This document shows, piece by piece, positions 46,301 to 59,458 of a DNA stretch of 64,000 nucleotides (positions are counted from its first letter, which is position 1; every line of letters begins with the position of its first letter). Position numbers and translations under genes: made by a program. The notes below the pieces were generated by a model. It was given only the letters and a program-made list of their open reading frames with translations. It did not search any database and was not told the DNA's origin. Source of the DNA: Tubiluchus corallicola (lineage: Eukaryota; Priapulida; Priapulimorpha; Priapulimorphida; Tubiluchidae); NCBI GenBank assembly GCA_030141605.1, contig JAQGDQ010000785.1, forward strand, positions 1 through 64,000. Reading direction: 5' to 3'.

Positions 46301-49300
46301 AAACAAAGTGACGGCCTGCCAACTAGCGGTCAGCTTGTGAAATAATTTACAGGGTCCGTAAAAATTTTCTCAACGAATTTACGCGATTTACAAAAGTGGC
46401 ACCACTGTTCTTCCAAAAACTCTGAATTCCGTGTATCCAAGGAAAATTCTCATGCTATTTATTTAGTTCAATAGAAAAATCCGCTTAGTATAGAAAAGTT
46501 AATAATATTTCAATTAGTAATTTTCACCTGAGCGAAAGTCGAAGTAAAGATAAGCGAGTTTTCTGGTCCATATTATCAATGTCGGCTAAACGCTTTTCCA
46601 CATTGGCAAAAAAGGCAAAAGCATCGGCCATCTTTGTTTCCACTACGTCAACTTTCAATGTTCTGTGCTGAGATAATTGCTGCAAACAGATACACGTTTT
46701 TTTGAAAACAATTCCTATAGCTAAAACCTGTTAACCCATTTGCTCACAATGCAAAGCAAGAATTTGAAAAGGCAAATTAATCAACAATGACATTTAACAT
46801 GGTTTAGCTTAAAAAAACTAAATGTTTAAGCCTGTATTCACCTTGTATTTTAAGATCTCACGAGAAAGAAATGTAAAAAGTATAAAACAGTATGTACCAG
46901 TCTATATACACGACCACAGTTGCAAATAAACAGATTGACAATATCTAACCGAAATACAAAATTTTTTCATAAATATCATTAGTTTGGTAATCTCAGTTAA
47001 ATGGGTTGAGTTTCATTCATAATACAACTGACAAAAACTACAATTTAAAAAGTTTGATAGGACTGAGAAGATAATTACCTCATCTAGTAAAAGTACAGTT
47101 TTAATAGACAGTAGCCAAATGCTTAGACTGTTTAAACATGTAGTAAGACACAGCTAAATGAATTCAAATCTTAATTCTGGTAAGCAAAAAGTGCTTAAAG
47201 GACAAGAAAAAGGTACCTGAAGTAAGTTTCAGAAAAATCGCCTTAAAAAAATTATAGAACTTTATAGCAATTTTATGCGTATGTCTTACTCGCACTGAAA
47301 GGAATTTTAGTTTGTTTTCATTTTAAATCTCCCGCAACACTGTTCCGAAGTCACCATTACATGACGTCATGTACCAAACGTAAACCAAGGGAAGAAAAGG
47401 CAATGTTAAATTATGTCTCAAAAGACTTTCTTTGCAAATCTATTTTACTCAGATTTTCACTTACCTGCTAGAAAGACTTATGTAACTAGAAAAGAAAATT
47501 ATTAATTATTTAAAATGTTTTCACCAATTGGTAAAATGTCGCTGACTCATCCTCCAGGGTGCACCACTCACTAACCAAAAAACGTTTTTTTAATCTTATT
47601 GACAAGATACAGTAATTTTAATTTTTTTTTAAATCTTGTGCGCTACGAATGCCCTGATTATTTTTTCAAACTTTACAAAATGTTATCTAAACTTGTTTCA
47701 AATGACCTGTCGTGAAAATGGCTGCGTCTAACGGTCATCGCGGGAGTTTAAATTTACATGTTTTATACAGCGTTACTGCCGATTGAAGTCCTGCGTGCAA
47801 AAAGCCAGTATGTAAGCGATATAACATTTCAAAACGAATTTTTCAAGCTTTATGTTTCTGAAGGGTTTTCTTGTGCTTTAAATCAAATCCATATGAATAA
47901 TACTGTAAAAACTTGTAGTATAATTTTACTTACACGAATCTCTGGTATGAGTTCCGGAAAGCTATCACGTAAGTAGGAGTAATGACTGATGGTAAAATCA
48001 TGAAACAATGGTATCATTGTTGCACAGTGTTGCGCAGCATTGAATACCAAAACCAGTGTGCTAATATCTAAACAATGCGTAAACGAAAATAACAGTACAA
48101 AAATGCCTTTGCTTTTTATCACATGTATCACTAAATGGCAGAATATACTATATAATCCCAAGTGCTAAATTCAAGATGCACTGTGCCCAATGTACCTTGG
48201 TTATTCATGTTCATATACTGTATGGATAAAATGTCATTATGTAGGTGCCTGAGTGGCAAGGATTTTACTGAAATTGAATTTACAAACCGAAACCGAAACT
48301 CATGAAACATAGAAAACCGATACGGAAACAAAACCGAACCGAAACATTTTTGCAAAACCAATTACTATCAGAACTGAAAAAAAAAGAAAATTTTAAAATA
48401 AGTAAAATATTTTGTTTCTTGTTTGTTTGGTTTTATTTACTGTGATGCAAAATTATTGATAAAAAATTCTAATACAAAAAGTACGAGGAAGTTTTATAGT
48501 GTTGAACCTCAATTTTGATAGAGTGGCTTACCTTAGAAAATGTGTTATAATGTTTTTTGATTTAAGTATCATTAATGATTGATGTTTAAAGATCATAATG
48601 CTTCATTGAAAGTAAATCAAATTTTATTTCGTAGATATTTTGTTGCCTATATTTCATAAAATATAAAACTAAACGCAATTTTGCTCAAGTAAATTCAAAC
48701 GTGGTTTGATATTTCGGTTGATTGGGTCTGGAGACCCTAAAACTTTACAGTCATCAGCACTGAAGATACGCCACATTGCCAATAAAAGTACATTGCAAAT
48801 TGTTACATAAACAAAATTTTCTCTTTATGCGTACTAATTTAGCCATAATTTTTCAGCGATTTTTGACAACTGGGAAAAAAGAAAAAGTAAATTGGATGAA
48901 TACTAGTAAACCTCAGAAAAATGCAATCAAAAATTATCCGAAATTTTGGCTACCAAATTTAATGAAACAGAAAGTGCAATTATCGGTAAATTGAAACAAA
49001 ATTCAACATCCCTGCTAGGTGGCCCACTCTGTAAAACCTCTACCTTTTATTCTAAAGTATAGCAGTGGATACAAACTAGTATTAATGTTTCGTGTCACAC
49101 CATAAAAATACCAGTAGTTTAAATTCGAATCTTCTTGAATTACATTTCTGGTGAAATATCTTTGACTCTTATTAGCTAAATTCTCGCACGCTTTGCTTTC
49201 AACAAATCAGGTTTTGTCTCGGCTCTGACTCTGACTCTGACATGTACACTAGTTTGGGAAGGTTATAAAGGGAAGGTCAACGCATGCTGTCCTTTGAGTT

Positions 49301-52300
49301 GCATTGGTTACTAAGATAAGGAGAGGTGGTTTGTCTTCGTGTCAATGCTCTCTTCTGACCAAGCTTAGAGTTTTCCTGCTACCACCTGAGGGGAGTTAGG
49401 TAGAGTTCTTCTTGGTTCATGTCTGTGTCATGCTTTTTGTTCTAATTAACCTAGCTATATTTCTTTCAACTAAATTTAACAAACAATAATAGCCAACAGT
49501 GTTATTCAATTCAACTGTGCTTTATTCTCGTTATGTAGAAATCATTATTACGCTGCCCTGGCCCCACTTCTGCAGGCCCAAACCATCACCAGATGGCGTG
49601 GTTCCCCTAGCAGTTCAATATATTATGCAGTAAAAAATAAAAATGCGAATTATATAAGGATACACGCAGGATCGTCCATATCAGGTTCTGTAGAATCAAA
49701 GTACGGATGACTAGCAAGTAACTCCGGAATTAACGGCAGGGTAAGACTTGCATGAGCTTTACCAACGTTCTTCAAGCACCTAGAAATGTGAGATTATTTT
49801 TACATGGTTAATTTAACTATTTCTTGCCGATGTGGCTGTGTGTTATGCTAATACAGTAACATCTATTCTGACTGTTTGCAGCTTTGAGCAAAAGGTCATC
49901 ACATTTCCGCATTTAGGACTAAATAATTTGAACAATTACACAGCAAAAATTAATGATTCTTTCAAAATCACTTTTCAAGTTGTTATTGAGTTACTCTGAT
50001 TTAAATTTAATTTTATTGAGTTACTCTGATTTAAATTTAATTTTACTGAGTTACTCTGATTTAAATTTAATTTTATGGAGTTACTACAATTTAAATTTAA
50101 TTTTATTGAGTTACTCTGATTTAAATTTAATTTTATTGAGTTACTCTGATTTAAATTTAATTTTATTGAGTTAGTCTGATTTAAATTTAATTTTATTGAG
50201 TTACTCTGAATTTAGACACACACAGAAAACTATGGATCAGAACCAAATAGCATCAATAGGTCTGCATTTGACACAATAGAAAGGTGTTTATTTTACTACA
50301 GAAGCATAAGCAGAATGAACTAGACCTACACAGACGTGCACAGGCTTAACAACATCCATTAATGGGAGCAGACTAACAGGCATGCAATCACTGCACCATA
50401 TAATTATACTGAAGGTAAGTCAGTTAGTAGAATGCTACAAGATTAGCACCTAGATGGCAGCACCTTACTACAATGTACATATAACAACTTCCACGCATTC
50501 AGTTGAATAGAAATAAATTCATTAGACTCGCTACGAATTTTGAAATGCTCTACAGTGAAATGTGTTACAAGGTGTTGACCATTCACCTTCACAGATTTTT
50601 AGCTTTAGACATTTATTGCGAAAAGTCATGTGTAAGAATTACATACTTCCATACTGATATACGATCCTGAGGATATCTCGTTAGATTAGCAAGGAGCTGG
50701 TGAATACACATCCTTATGCATTCCGTTGTACTTAAAGTAGAAGCACCCAGTAATTCATGAATACCTTCCCGTATCTCATATGAACTGTCCTACAAAAATA
50801 AAAATCAGATTGTTTATTGTTTTTAAAATGCTGTTTATTATCTTTATCATATTTTCTTCAGATTTGGGAACAAATTACCATATATACTTATGTACAAGTC
50901 GATGTGCATTTTGAGACCGAAAATTGCACCATTTTATATGTTACCTGTGTACACGTCGACCATAAAATATTAAGATTTTCCAGAGTAAATGATGTCAATA
51001 ATTCCTTCCCATTTGAAGAAAAAATAATTTACTAAAATTAATAGCTCTGCGTATTTGTGTTTTATATACGCGTGTATGCGTATTGGTTAATTTATAAGCC
51101 CAAACTTAGAAAAGCCCTGGAAATCGTGCAGAAATTCACATTGTTTCAAAAAGAATGCCCAGCCTCCGCACGCATACGTGGCTAAAAACCAGCAAAGGGT
51201 GAGCTCGAAAACTAAATTTAATAAATTTAAGCAATGATTAGTGAATGGACAGATGACCACAGGGTTCAACATTCTTTCTGGTCGTTCTTATTCGTACAGT
51301 AATTCTGGTTATTTCTCCTTTTAATGTAAACGTACAGTGCAGTGCACCACGTAGTCCAATGTCTTGTCTTAACTATTTAGTTTTAATAATGAACTATGTT
51401 CTGGTCCCATCACAACTGCGTGCATTAAGCAGGTATGCCACTGAGTGCTCAATTCTAATTTGCCCTGTGCCGAAGCTCGTAAAAAAATACATCATAAAGA
51501 TCTTCCGCCCTCTGCAGCCGTGCTGCTACTAAGCACAAAACATTGGTTAGTTTTCATTATTGCAAAATGTAAAAGAACTGAGATACGTTCCAGAGGCAAA
51601 AATCACTGCTGCTTAAATCATATAAATTAAAAGTTTTATGGGTTTTGCTCAAGTTTCTATTGATTAATTTCTTTCTGTTTGCTTGAAACCACCTATATGT
51701 TTTACTAACCTAGCTAGCAGTTTCTCTTTCATTAACATTTAAGTCTAGGCAGCGGTTAAACAATAAACACTGCAGCAGAGTCAAAGCCAAGTGCTGGGCG
51801 ACCTTGGGAATTTTATCTAGTCTGGTTACTATAGCAACAGGTTGCACGCAAAATTCCTTGTTTCCAGGTCTAACTTGATACAAATGACTAGCGTTTAGTG
51901 GTCAGTCTTGAAGCAAAAAAACGTACATTTGTATAATAATTGCACTGCTTACTTTACTAGTGCATTTTTAGAACAATACGTTCTGTTTTAATGTATTAAA
52001 TTAGTTAGAAAAGCTGCTGATAAATCAAAAATTTGATTCGAGCAAAGTAAAAAATTGTTGTTAAAATGAAACAGTGCGTTACTAAGTGAAAAAAGGTGTA
52101 GAATAATCAGCGTCCTTAAAATGAAACGTCGCTAAACAGGGAGTCATTAAGCGAGGATTTACTGTACTAGATCTACAAACCTGCAACACGGCTAGGACTA
52201 GATCTACAAACCTGCAACACGGCTAGAACAGTCTCTAACTGATCTTCACGCAACACAATGTGAGCCACCAACTTGAGTAGACAGTTAATCAAGCAGGCGT

Positions 52301-55300
52301 ACAGATTCTACTGTACTAGATCTACAAACCTGCAACACGGCTAGGACTAGATCTACAAACCTGCAACACGGCTAGCACAGTCTCTAACTGATCTTCACGC
52401 AACACAATGTGAGCCACCAACTTGAGTAGACAGTTAATGGCAAGCAAGCGTACAGATTCTATTTCATCATTGAACATGTCGACGAGGAAATCCAGACTTT
52501 TCACGGCAAAATCAGCGTGAACGTGCGCAAGCTCACACATAGACATCACAGCTGCACTACGAGCTTCTACAAGTGTAAAAAAGTATCAATATAATTTCCG
52601 TAAACAATGACAACAAATAACAACAAACTGCATCCCCTTAAAGGCCCATATGTCTAGCATTTTTCTCGTTGTCAAAATAAAAATGCCCATAAAAAACATT
52701 AATCGCAGCGAGAGGCGATATTGCACTTTTAAACGCTCACGAAAACAGCTAACACTGTAGCAAGAAAAAAGCTTTTGCACTGGAAGTAGATGCCTCTAAA
52801 TTTATAGCAGAAACTTGAAGCAATAAGGCTAACCTTGCATGCGCTTTGCTGCACGCAACCACAAGTTGAAGATTACTGATATTACCTGTCCTACAAGCAC
52901 AAGTATGGCAGCATAAGCGATATTTTCGCGAATTTCTGAAGATTTTAATAGAAATCCCTGAAATTCTTTAAAAAAATTATAACTATTTAGGTAATTAAAC
53001 TATTTAGTATATTTTTCCTACCGACTCTAATGTTTTCGCAATCGGCAGATGTACACAAAGAAAAATAGAAACACAAAAGGTGCAAAATCCGATAAATATT
53101 TTTGCCAGAACAAGATGCATCAAAATGACTGGATCCCGTACATCTCTGGTATATTTTAGTATATATCTCAATTCCACTGCTTTCTTTGCAACATCCTGCA
53201 TTATTGGGCAATAATTTCATCACTTGCAGCTGCTCATACTTTTACTGTTTTAACATTTGTTAACTTGTTTGAAGTATTTTCATCAATTTAAAAATTTAAC
53301 ATAATTTTAACTACTCCACTACCTAAGAATTCGTCTTCGAGGCCGTGTACAAAAGCACCACAAGCACCGGTGTTTATCACCGTTACACTTTCGGCACTGA
53401 GTAACTCCATGGGAGCATCGGAAGCCCACTTGTTACCGGTGGCCCACTCGCCCTTCTCAAAGTGCTTCTTTTGTCTTTCGTGTGCTCCAGCTTTCCTCTA
53501 AAACATGATTCATTGTTACAAAAAGAAATAAGAATTATACAAAAGTAATAGTACATCCCAATAACATATACGAGATTATAAGGTTGTTGTATCATTATTG
53601 TCAATTTCAGTCACTGGGCTTCCTTAGTATGTAAAAACTACATGACAATACTGTATTGTTATTGTCAATTTCAGTCACTGGGCTTCCTTAGTATGTAAAA
53701 ACTACATGACAATAATGTATTGTTATTGTCAATTTCAGTCACTGGGCTTCCTTAGTATGTAACAACTGCATGACAATACTGTATTGTTATTGTCAATTTC
53801 AGTCACTGGGCTTCCTTAGTATGTAAAAACTGCATGACAATACTGTATTGTTATTGTCAATTTCGGTCACTGGGTTTCCTTAGTATGTAAAAACTGCATG
53901 ACAATACTGTATTGTTATTGTCAATTTCAGTCACTGGGCTTCCTTAGTATGTAAAAACTGCATGACAATACTGTATTGTTATTGTCCATTTCAGTCACTG
54001 GGTTACCATAGTGTCTAAACACTGCATGACAATAAGGTATCGTCATTACCTCGGACAGTTAAAGTTTGTTGTACTTTCAAAGTTAAGCACAGCTCAGCGA
54101 ATCCAACTAAAACAGGCAATAGCGCCTTTTTGAAATATTAGCATGGCCGCCAAGTAGGAGCTGTACCGTGAAAAGGATGATCATGAACTGCAGCGTTATA
54201 TCAGTGTGATGTAGAGCTTATTCTCGTGGCATTACATCAGCATCTTATAGCAATCTTCGCTTAAGCAAACATGTTTGATGTGCAAGGAAGATGCCTACTA
54301 TAGTTTGTGGCAAGCGATAGCTATGTTCGGTTGCCGTTAATTAACTTTCCAAGCTAATTTTTCAAATATTAGAAATAATTGCTAACTTTTATATGCAAGA
54401 AAATGTATATTTTGGACAGTAAATTAAAATGAGATTGAGTGTAATCAGTCGTCCGATTTTCTTATAACTGTTAAAAATGGAATGACATTGAAAATTGCAC
54501 CACAAACAAACACTTACCCTCATATTAGACATGAGTTTCTTATCCAAAGTTTGTTCCAGAAATTTGCTGCTAACTTGATGCATTGAACCCAACAATCTAG
54601 CAGCTTCAGCTCTAACTTTCATGCTGGTGTCGTTTAACATAAAACAAATCTTTGCAAAACCGTCATCAACTAGCCGAATGGATTCTTTATCAGGTGCTTC
54701 AACCATCCTGCAAACATGACTTAAGCATAATGTCAACCATCCTGCAAACACGACTTAAGCATAATGTCAACCATCCTGCAAACGTGACTTAAGCATAATG
54801 TCAACCATCCTGCAAACACGACTTAAGCATAATGTCAACCATCCTGCAAACACGACTTAAGCATAATGTCAACCATCCTGCAAACATGACTTAAGCATAA
54901 TGTCAACCATCCTGCAAACACGACTTAAGCATAATGTCAACCATCCTGCAAACGTGACTTAAGCATAATGTCAACCATCCTGCAAACACGACTTAAGCAT
55001 AATGTCAACCATCCTGCAAACACGACTTAAGCATAATGTCAACCATCCTGCAAACACGACTTAAGCATAATGTAATAAGTAATTACTGTATTCTACAAGA
55101 AAAAGTCATTTTAATTAACAACAGGGAAACTTAGAGTTGAGAAATAGGAAAGATGCTAAAGTGCCCAACATTTCATTTTTGGAATGAAGTTTGGAATTTA
55201 AGAGATCTTATTCATCTATGTAGAGAGTTTATAAAAAAGACCCACAGAACTTCTTCTAAAGGTCTTGCGAAACACCAAACCAAACATTTTTAAGTTGGCT

Positions 55301-58300
55301 CATAAAAATTTCAGCAATCATTTTAAAAACTGAGTAAGTGGTTTTAAATATCACCAACAGGAGTAACAATAAGTGACCAATGAACGAGCCTATAATGACC
55401 ACTGACAAGCAGATGACCGGAATGGCACTGGACACCTAAAGAACGCGGATTTTCGTTTTCCGTTTCTCCCAGTGACCTTAATTCGATAAATAAACCATCA
55501 CTAAAAAATAGGTCAAGATTTTCAACTTGACACGTGCATTGTTGCAAATGATAAAACTAGTAATAATATATGCGAAAAAAACTCAACGGAATATCTTAAA
55601 GTTTGTGAGGTCAATTTTTTGCAATTTAGATTAGATTAGATATTGTTACCCTAAACCTCTACACAGGTGTCTCTTTTCTGTAATAAAGATGAGCTATTTT
55701 TAACAATCAGTTTTAACACCTTTCAGGATAGGTTTGCGTCATCTTCCAGAAAAGTTTCATGGCAGCGAGTCTAACGCCCTCGTAGCTGTCGGACAGGGAG
55801 CGGCCGGCTTGTTCGTAAGCGTTCGTGTGTAGTTCAATTCCCCGATCATGTAGGTTGAGCTAAAAGTAAGAATGCATAGTTAAAAACTGTACCATGAAAT
55901 ACGAGATAAGTGGGCAAATTCATCAGTCAGTCAGTGGCGGCTCGTGTGCAGGCACTGTGAAACTGCAGCACCCCCTATTTTTACCCGATATTAAAAAGCC
56001 AAAAAGTTAATTTGCCAACTAAATCTGTCTTGTCTTCGTATCACAGTGATTATATTTTTAGCAAGATGCAATGCACACAGTAAAATGTACATTCAATACT
56101 CGGTGATAGACATACTGGATGTAGAGGGTTGTGGCAAAACTGGAACCTATCTCATCAACGATAATACTCTAGAACAGAGACATTGCCGATTACTAAGCTA
56201 ATGCAGTAGGTGCAGTGTATTAGACTCATGGTAATGTAGAATCAATCACCTAACTGTCTAAAAATGTCTAATATGGGCTGCTCCTAGGCAAAAAAACTGT
56301 CGACAATTGACTCAAATAAATAGCTTGGCATAATTGACTCTAAACCACTTCCACACGTTGATTAAACCACTAAATGCGCCGATATACAAGCGGCACAAGA
56401 GACGATACATGTTGTTTGGATGTAAGCAAAGTGATGGCCTGGCAACTAGCGATCAGCTTGCGAAATAATGGACGGTGTCATAGCATAGAGGACTTTTTAA
56501 CGGTCCAGATTTTGTCTGATTCTTCCAATATCCATAAAAGCGAGGTCCGGCAGACCGAGATACGAGTGTATTGATGTGGTTTTGATAAAGAGACACAATT
56601 TGGTACACAATTTCTCAAAACTTATTTTTCTACGTCTATTTAATAGTTAAATGCTCGAATACTATGTGGAGGGATTCAAATTTCGAATTCTACACATACC
56701 AACGCTTGAAATGCACTGCTTCTGACCCTGGGATCCTGATCTTCAGTCAGTTCACCTAGCAACGTGTGCACGGTAGAAAACTGCTCTTGCGAACTGTGTG
56801 CGGAAACCAAGTCTGCAATGAGTTCGATGCAGCGAATCCGAACTAGATGATCGTTCACTGTAAGATACTAAATACATAATCCACATATTAGAAAATACAA
56901 CCACATGAATTAGAGTTACCAGTGGTGACTATCAAGCAATTATAATTTTTAACTCTTTCGCTACTTTGCACTAGTCTTCGGATAGACTTGAATGGCTTAA
57001 AGCAAAATCGAACCCAATCTTAAACTGTAGGTCAAACAACCTAAAATATTGAAAGGAAACCTGCTTTTTTACAAAAATGACTTACATGGAAGAATTACCA
57101 CCAGACAAATACAATTTTGCATTCGCACCACTAGTTCTTCGCTATTACATGCATTCCGCCATTCACTAGTAAGACGGGCACTAACGCCTGCATTGCGGAA
57201 ATGCATTGTAGAAAAACAGGTGCTGTACCTCTCGGTTCAAATGTGTTCATTTCTGACATACTGCACACGTCGACAACTCATGCGTGAGCACAGAGGTAAA
57301 TTTGAAGTTTGAATCTTTACCTTAAAACTTGCCTAGTTTTAGTACAACACACTGAATCTCTTACAGTACCACTGTACTTCACAAACACGTGCAACACGCT
57401 AGTGAAACATTTTTGATGTTGAAATTTATGTTAGTTTGTGATGTCATTAAATTGGGCTAGTGCGCTGTTAACTGAGCTTTAATCTATTATTTAATTATCA
57501 GAAATGTTTTGCAGTATTAACTGTATTAAATGTGTAGTTTTTGCACTTGAAAATGGGGTAGTTGTGATGATCGGTTATACCATCCATCATTGTCGCAACA
57601 CCTATTTTGATATATCTTTCATATGTTGTTGTGTGTGCATAAATAATGATCTAATTACTTTATTGATTTATTGCGCTGTTTATTTAAATTTACATTACAT
57701 TGTGTGTTTTTGTAAGATTTTGACAGTAGATGGCTCTGGCCGCTTATTTCTCTGCTTACCTGTAATTAGGTTACCTGAAAATTCGAATACCAAATGGCTT
57801 CAACCTGTTTTGGGATCTTACTACAGAGTTTGTGTTTTACACTAGTTATGTTCTGACTGTCAAAGTTACAGGGTGGTGGAGTTTTGCTGGTTAGTCCACA
57901 TCCTGAGGTTATTTTATATGGCTGAACACCAAGTTTGGTGTGAACCTGTCTTTAATGGTACTCGTATGCAGTGAGATGATTTGGCACAAAGACAATGGTT
58001 TTGTCTACTTTTGTTTATTCATTGTTTGCTGTGATGACACTGTCTTGACATTCCAAGAAGCAAGTGTTTGGTAACCATATTTCCACCTGCAGAATAGGAC
58101 TCAAATTCTCGCCCAATAGTAGTGGAAAACCAGTCGAGAACCAGTTCTACCTGGACCAATGGTCTGTCTGTTAGTCTGAACTGAAGGTTCTGTTTGTCAC
58201 CCTGCAAAAAGGACGATATCTGGCTTTATTACTGGGAGTCTGAGGCAACCAGGCAAGAGTTCAATCCCGAGGCAACCAGGTACGAGTTCAACCGCTGAAT

Positions 58301-59423
58301 TGCTGGAGCAGTTTTAAAGCGTGGTCCATGCAGAGGCTGGGTTGATGACCACTGGTAAAGAACTGCTGGCGAGGACGTGGCTGACTGCTGGAGATGAAAA
58401 GCTGATGTGGTATGGTTGGAGACTCAAGAGCGTGGTTGATAGATCCGGAAGCCTGATGAGAGACAGAAGCGTAGCCGGCCAACGTTACTTTTGGGGGAAT
58501 TAGGTATTGTTCGAAATTGTTATCAATTTAATTTGCTATTGTTGTTTTACTGATTAAATTCTAAATCTAAATATTAGCTTTTAGTTCCGTTTTCGTTCTG
58601 ATAAAATAATTTGCACGTGCACACAAGTGTTTCACCAGTGACACGGATTCACGTAGCCTACACAAATGAATGATTATCCTGTAGATTTAGCATATAAAAG
58701 TGACAGAAACGCTCGAGAACCCTGAACACAGTACTCTGATTTCTTAACGTCCTGACTTAGTTATTACACGGCGTCACAGTAGTATATGAAAAATGATTCT
58801 GTCTTCATTTAAGCTTAGTTGTACCTCTAGTGCATTAGCTATAATATCAATACATTTCTTCATCACAATTAAGTATTTCCTATTATATCCACCCAGTTGC
58901 AAAAATTTGGGAAAAAAAGCCCTGATAAAGCAACTGACACGTTTGGTTGAATGCCACTTCAAGAATAAAGCTTGAGGTCTACAGTACTGTGACTGACTAC
59001 AGCAAAAACAAACCAACTTTAAAGGTGCTACAAATTTGCACATTTAAGCAGTGAAGCACTGGAATTAGATCACAGTAAATCACGAAAATGTATTCAGAAA
59101 AAAATAAAATTAGATCTTAGCAAATTATGGAAATACATTCAGTAAAAAATAAAGTTAAAACTCAGTAAAATATGAATGCACATTCAGTAAAAACTAATAA
59201 CTATCAATTTAGAGTTAAAACTACCCACCTTCTTTGCTACTTCCATAAGAGTTTTGTGCAGTTTAGCATCATTTGGTGAATGGTTACCAATAAGTAACAA
59301 AGTCTGTACAATTTGAGCCAAAACTTTCTCAGAATCTAAAAACAAGAAATTATTTGATTAATAAAAATTATTATCGTATATATTAATTCTACTGGTATAT
59401 ATATATATATATATATATATACC

Positions 59424-59458
<35 letters not shown>

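Noticed and set aside
52212-52309. Extra INTS4 exon
   Set aside because: Duplicated exon end with a frame-breaking deletion and no acceptor; a pseudo-exon.
57504-57845. Cys-rich 113-codon frame, possible small secreted or membrane protein
   Set aside because: Inside an INTS4 intron, on the opposite strand, no known domain and no supporting splice or start context.
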